Notes under the pieces: model-generated
What the model was told of the DNA's origin: nothing
Seen by the model: the letters and a program-made list of their open reading frames with translations, nothing else
The model's database searches: none
Program-made: the position numbers and the translations under genes
DNA from: Aurelia coerulea
Taxonomy: Eukaryota; Cnidaria; Scyphozoa; Semaeostomeae; Ulmaridae
Assembly (NCBI GenBank): GCA_039566865.1
Contig: CM076953.1
Span: 868,001-932,000 of the forward strand
DNA: 64,000 nucleotides
Reading direction: 5' to 3'
In this document: positions 60,262-64,000 of the stretch, in pieces
How the letters are laid out: every line of letters begins with the position of its first letter
Position numbering within the stretch: position 1 is the stretch's first letter

Positions 60262-60428
60262 CAGGGACGTAGGAAGCATCTCAAACTTGGAGGGGCACGA
60301 CACTTCGAGGGCACTTTTTCCATTAAGCGAAAGGGGCATTTCCTGAAAATAAAAAGGGCACTTCTTTGTTTATTTCAAAATCTTGGGGGGGCACGTGCCC
60401 CCAGTGCCCCCCGGTTCCTACATCTCTG
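60262..60428. mobile_element. hAT-like miniature element (167 bp)
   Basis: CAGGGACGTAGGAAGC at the left; the right end reverse complements to CAGAGATGTAGGAACC. TTTGTAAT at 60254-60261 recurs at 60429-60436, a perfect 8 bp duplication. The interior repeats GGGGCA and GGGCACTT motifs. Confidence 0.88.
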
Positions 60429-60668
60429 TTTGTAATGCGATTGACTAGATACATGTCCTCCCTGACTAATTTTTTAATCTCTAAAGTCTGCCTTTCATTT
60501 CCGCAATGTAAAAAATTGACGAGATCGTATCAAATTGACAAAAAAAGCCAGATGAATTTGATTTTTATTCAACAAGGATTTCAAACAGTACATATTCACT
60601 GATCAGTGCGTATCATTGGAAATTTGGCGTTTAAACAACGTTGATTCGCTGTGTCTTTAGTGTAGTTC

Positions 60669-60803
60669 TTTCTGCCGCCATTTTGGCCTAAGGCCATTGA
60701 AAACCAACTATGCAGACACATCTAATTGTGCACATGCAGTAAGAAAGCACGTGTGTCTGCAAGGTTGGGTTTCGATGGCCGTAGGCCAAAATGGCGGCGG
60801 AAA
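60669..60803. repeat. Long inverted repeat with AAAATGGCGGC ends
   Basis: TTTCTGCCGCCATTTTGGCC pairs with the right end GGCCAAAATGGCGGCGGAAA. Pairing continues through GGCCAT, AACC and TGCAGACACA blocks. No target duplication seen. The end motif resembles a YY1 site. Confidence 0.75.
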
Positions 60804-62051
60804 TAATTTGATCTCACCCTCACAGGCATATCACTGAGTTAATCCGAATGAATTCAAGTTCACACTGAAAGTATTGCTAGAAATATTTTTAGCATTTTAT
60901 GATACGCAAGCCATTCGCGAGTCCTGTTTCGACGGTGGTAAGAAAAGGCTTCAAGCGCGTCTTCAAGTGTGCAGTGATTCGACAAATTTTTCTGTATTTC
61001 GTTTTCACGAACAGATATCCAGAAAATTTAAGTTTGAGCTACAAAAGAAGAGAAATTTTATTCTGTTGAATTTTATTTCATGTTGAGCCGGATATAATGA
61101 AAGTTCATCCGGATACATAAGCTGCCTTTGGGCACAAGAAAGGAATAGCCTATGGGCTAATCGATCTTAGGAATGCCCTTGGGTATTGATAGAAGGGCAA
61201 ATCATCTTCTCATCTTCGCAAGGCTGTTCCCACAAAGATATCAATTCATCTCATTGTGCATTCTACTCTAAAGATAGAATAGATGATACATGGATGATAC
61301 GCCACTCTCTTTTAAAATGCTAGCTCATTGCACCCATACCAGTAGATGTAGCATAAGACCACTTTGGGCACTTTCCAAAGCCTTCTTGGCTGAGTACAAG
61401 GGCACTTTTGAGATTACAGCTGTTCTTTTGAAAAACTTGCAGGGGTGCCATTTCCCTGTACCCTTTATGCCCCCTTATCCCTCCAGTATGGTACTCAATG
61501 TGGTAGGCAGCTGCAATTCATCTTAATTAGGCCTGTTAAATAATTTCTAAACATTTTCCCGTAAGCATTAAAACTAGGAAATTAAGATAACTGGTTACTT
61601 TCCAGTTAAACGAGATTACGATTTCCTTCATATAAGACATTTCTTTTTAATTTTGGGAATACCTGTGAAGTAATTCTTAAATAGGATAGAAAATGATTAG
61701 ACTAAATCCATGAACGAGAGAATCCTTTCATGTGAGAAATCCTTGGTATTTTGCATCCCTGTTGCTGAGTTGCCCTGACTTTCTGGCCCACAAACTGTGC
61801 TTTACAATGGATATTTGAAAACAGGAAGATCCCTCGCTCTGTCAGCATTTTTTAAATTCATTTGGTTCAAGTGAATCCGGATTTTCAATGCTAAAAAACC
61901 ACAGTTGTGTTTGGCCTCGACCGGAGAAGGAAGTTCGGACCACAAAGAAAACGTATGATATATGATTGTTCAACGTCACGACCTCTTTCCCAAGCCATAT
62001 TCCTACAGCGCCACAATACTAAAAGATACTCGGTTGCGCTTTGCAGTCTAA

Positions 62052-62212
62052 AGGCGAATTTCCAGTCAGTAGAATTCTCCGAGCGGGCGGAATCTTAGAC
62101 AATAAAAGGTCGCTCAGCCGTAACTTTCTATTCAATTCCAGGGCGACATTTTCTCTCGCAGACAAAGGAAATTCCGACCGCTCGGAAAATTCCACAGACT
62201 GGAAATCAGCCT
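62052..62212. mobile_element. Harbinger-like miniature element A (161 bp)
   Basis: Ends AGGCGAATTTCCAGTCAGT and, inverted, AGGCTGATTTCCAGTCTGT. Flanked by TAA on both sides (62049-62051 and 62213-62215), the 3 bp target typical of PIF/Harbinger. Its right TAA is also the left TAA of the next element. Confidence 0.85.
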
Positions 62213-62215
62213 TAA

Positions 62216-62376
62216 AGGCTGATTTCCAGTCAGTGGAATTTTCCGAGCGGGCGGAATTTTAGACAATAAAAGGCCGCTCAGCCGTAACTTTCTATTCAAT
62301 TCCAGGGCGACATTTTCTCACGTAAACAAAGGAACTTCCGCCCGCTCGGAAAATTCCACTGACTGGAAATCAGCCT
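62216..62376. mobile_element. Harbinger-like miniature element B (161 bp)
   Basis: Same family, length and orientation as element A, with better-matched ends (AGGCTGATTTCCAGTCAGT on both arms). Flanked by TAA at 62213-62215 and 62377-62379, each shared with a neighbour. Confidence 0.88.
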
Positions 62377-62379
62377 TAA

Positions 62380-62794
62380 GGGCCTGTTCATATGGAGAAA
62401 GTTTCCCCGGCATTTCCCCGGTGAAGCGGGATTCCCGTTCAACCGAGATCTCGCCTCATATAGCGTTACCACATAAAATAGAACGAGCGTTCACATGAGA
62501 AAACATTTCCCCGGCTAGCCGAGATCTCGCTTGAGCTCTACCGGGATCCCGCCTAGCCGAGGAAATATTTTCCCATATGAACACATTTTCCCGGCTAGGC
62601 GGGGAAACTTCTTTTGTTTATCGTTAATCCTTTCGAATTCTTTGGCGTCAGAGACAAAGCGCTATTGTTTTATTTCCCCGGCTTGCCGGGGAAACTTCTC
62701 TCATATGAAAGGTCGATGAATATTTCCCCGGCTAGCAGGAAATCCCGCTTCACCGGGGAAATGCCGGGGAAACTTTCTCCATATGAACAGACCC
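62380..62794. mobile_element. Harbinger-like miniature element C (415 bp)
   Basis: Inverted ends of about 50 bp beginning GGGCCTGTTCATATGG (right end GGGTCTGTTCATATGG). Flanked by TAA at 62377-62379 and 62795-62797. TTTCCCCGGC motifs recur inside in both orientations. A different family from A and B, with no coding capacity. Confidence 0.85.
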
Positions 62795-63114
62795 TAAGTC
62801 CTATTTACAATTTAAAAATCCGATTTAAGAATATGTATAAATAGTTAAAATTTACAATTCTTGATGACTTATTGGAAAACGATGGCGTGATGACGTAATG
62901 ACACCGTCACACTGATAGAATCTTGGAAAGGGGGAGTACTGGGGAGATATGCCCATTAATATTGCTGAAAATAGAGCCATCAGAAATGCGTGTCTGAAAA
63001 GGTTTCAAGAATGAACAAATTAAGAAGCGTATTCTGTTATATGTCGAAAACACGCTGGTCCCTTTCCCTGTTGTTCAATATTTCTCAAGACTCTCTTTCT
63101 TTTCTCCTCTCAGC

Positions 63115-63199
63115 TAAGCTGTATTTTGGTTTAAGCTGTATTTTGGTTTAAGCTGTATTTTGGTTTAAGCTGTATTTTGGTTTAAGCTGTATTTTGGTT
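63115..63199. repeat. 17 bp minisatellite, five copies
   Basis: AAGCTGTATTTTGGTTT repeated five times, essentially without differences, the last copy slightly shortened. Confidence 0.95.
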
Positions 63200-63285
63200 C
63201 TTGGCTTGGCTCTCTCTTCCTATTTGCCCTTGCTTTCTCGGCCTCCAAAAGTTCCCTAGAAATAACATTATCAGAATACCAGGCT

Positions 63286-63311
63286 ATTGATTGATTGATT
63301 GATTGATTGAT
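63286..63311. repeat. TTGA tetranucleotide run
   Basis: About six TTGA units immediately upstream of the candidate exon acceptor at 63331. Confidence 0.95.
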
Positions 63312-63331
63312 ACTGACTGTTCATCCCTAGG

Positions 63332-63408
63332 CCCAGAAGGACAAAAACATTGGTCAGACCAGATTGAAGATTTAAAATTCAACGACGTGAATCAAGCTAG
63401 ATATGACG
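63332..63408 (+). CDS. Candidate internal exon of an unidentified gene
   Basis: A region after a TTCATCCCTAG acceptor and before a GTAAGG donor is open in one frame only and reads PEGQKHWSDQIEDLKFN, then DVNQARYDG. The other two frames contain stops. Composition is protein-like, but I do not recognise the family. It could be a real internal exon of a gene continuing right, with a first exon possibly near 57.3 kb, or a chance match. Confidence 0.35.
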
Positions 63409-63639
63409 GGTAAGGATTTTAATCTTTTACCATTTCTTGTACCACAGTACTGTGTATTTTCCTTAATCATGAAATCTTTGAAATCACTGATAGACTTACT
63501 ACGAATATCGTGGGTTATCGCCACCAATGGGACTGCTGTGGACGCTCAAAGTACCATACACGTTTTACCGGACAATTCAATTCAATAAGCAGAAGAGAGA
63601 GAAAGATATTTACTTCAGAGTTTCCTGCAGCCCATGCTT

Positions 63640-63873
63640 CGTTGTACTCGTTTCGCCATGGTTGATACATGTACTTTATGTTTCATTTTGTGTACGAAAA
63701 AGCAAAACATCCTTCCGGAGTACACGTCACGCAAACTCTGGCAATCGTTGCCACCAGAAGTAAAAGAGTCTCGTACCTTGACAGAATTTAAGAGGAAAAT
63801 AAGAAAACATCAGTTCAGCGATTGCAACTGTAGATTGTGCAAGATCTATGTAAATAATTTAGGATTTTTATAA
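63640..63873 (+). pseudogene. LINE 3' fragment: reverse-transcriptase C-terminal tail
   Basis: The open frame ends SRKLWQSLPPEVKESRTLTE, then FKRKIRKH and a CNCRLC knuckle. The LWxSLPxxxK..xTLxxFKxxIR pattern is the standard C-terminal tail of CR1/Jockey-like reverse transcriptases. Only the tail is present, followed by the TTA-rich run, so it is a 5'-truncated copy. Confidence 0.72.
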
Positions 63874-63949
63874 AAACGTGTAGATAGAACGATTCAGTTT
63901 TCACTTTTGTTAAATGGTTGGCCTTAATTAGTTTTTTAACTATCTTTAT

Positions 63950-63994
63950 CATCATTATTATTATTGTTATTATTATTATTATTGTTATTCGCTC
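63950..63994. repeat. TTA/TTG trinucleotide run at LINE 3' end
   Basis: TTATTATTG-type repeats directly downstream of the LINE tail, as expected for the 3' terminal microsatellite of such elements; near the right edge of the window. Confidence 0.85.
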
Positions 63995-64000
63995 GACCCA

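Larger units (their letters stand above)
57486..63331. other. Repeat-dominated region, possibly an intron
   Basis: No coding exon recognised. Besides the miniature elements listed separately, a single pogo/Tigger-like end (ACCTCGATTATCCGGAC near 59645) and remnants of an AAATCTCGTACGC repeat at about 58000-58110 are visible. Confidence 0.6.

Noticed and set aside
62045..62380. piggyBac-type TTAA target sites for elements A and B
   Set aside because: TTAA is seen only where the element's last T precedes TAA. The left flank of A is CTAA, so a 3 bp TAA duplication fits all junctions better.
62380..62844. Plus-strand frames of 62-76 codons
   Set aside because: They translate the inverted-repeat arms of Harbinger-like element C.

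Overview
This is an AT-rich, intron-rich animal nuclear window with two clearly recognisable protein genes on the + strand and a very dense load of small non-autonomous transposons. Long introns, GT-AG splice sites, a tRNA-derived SINE, LINE tails and many terminal-inverted-repeat elements all say metazoan. The mix of hAT, Mutator-like, Harbinger-like and mariner-like miniature elements, with two vertebrate-like conserved genes, suits a marine invertebrate. An anthozoan cnidarian is my best guess, but this is inference and not proven by the sequence.

Layout. Positions 1-12206 hold only repeats and unexplained sequence; they are either upstream of, or early introns of, the first gene. From 12207 to 36413 lie six coding exons of an ARID5A/ARID5B-type chromatin protein (1564 visible residues). 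They comprise an N-terminal ARID5-specific region, an AT-hook, a complete ARID DNA-binding domain split over four exons, and a 3.4 kb last exon with a second AT-hook, sumoylation consensus sites and a histidine-rich tail. The true N terminus is not in the window or was not found. The 3'UTR probably runs to a poly(A) signal near 38363.

From 40298 to 46850 lies a complete five-exon gene for a 113-residue Tctex-type dynein light chain (DYNLT1). Its promoter carries a 132 bp tandem duplication, and each unit has an RFX X-box-like site and a ZNF143/STAF-like site. The ARID5 gene is nuclear and regulatory while DYNLT1 is a cytoplasmic motor subunit. They are neighbours, with no visible functional link.

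From about 47 kb to the right edge I see no complete gene. There are two further LINE tails, many miniature transposons (including three Harbinger-like elements chained by single shared TAA sites near 62.0-62.8 kb), a candidate promoter near 57.2 kb and one unassigned candidate exon at 63332-63408 that could belong to a gene running off the right edge.

I found no bacterial-type system, CRISPR array, virus or toxin gene. The most unusual content is structural: the chained elements, nested insertions with readable empty sites, elements whose interiors are tandem phrases, and the duplicated promoter module.
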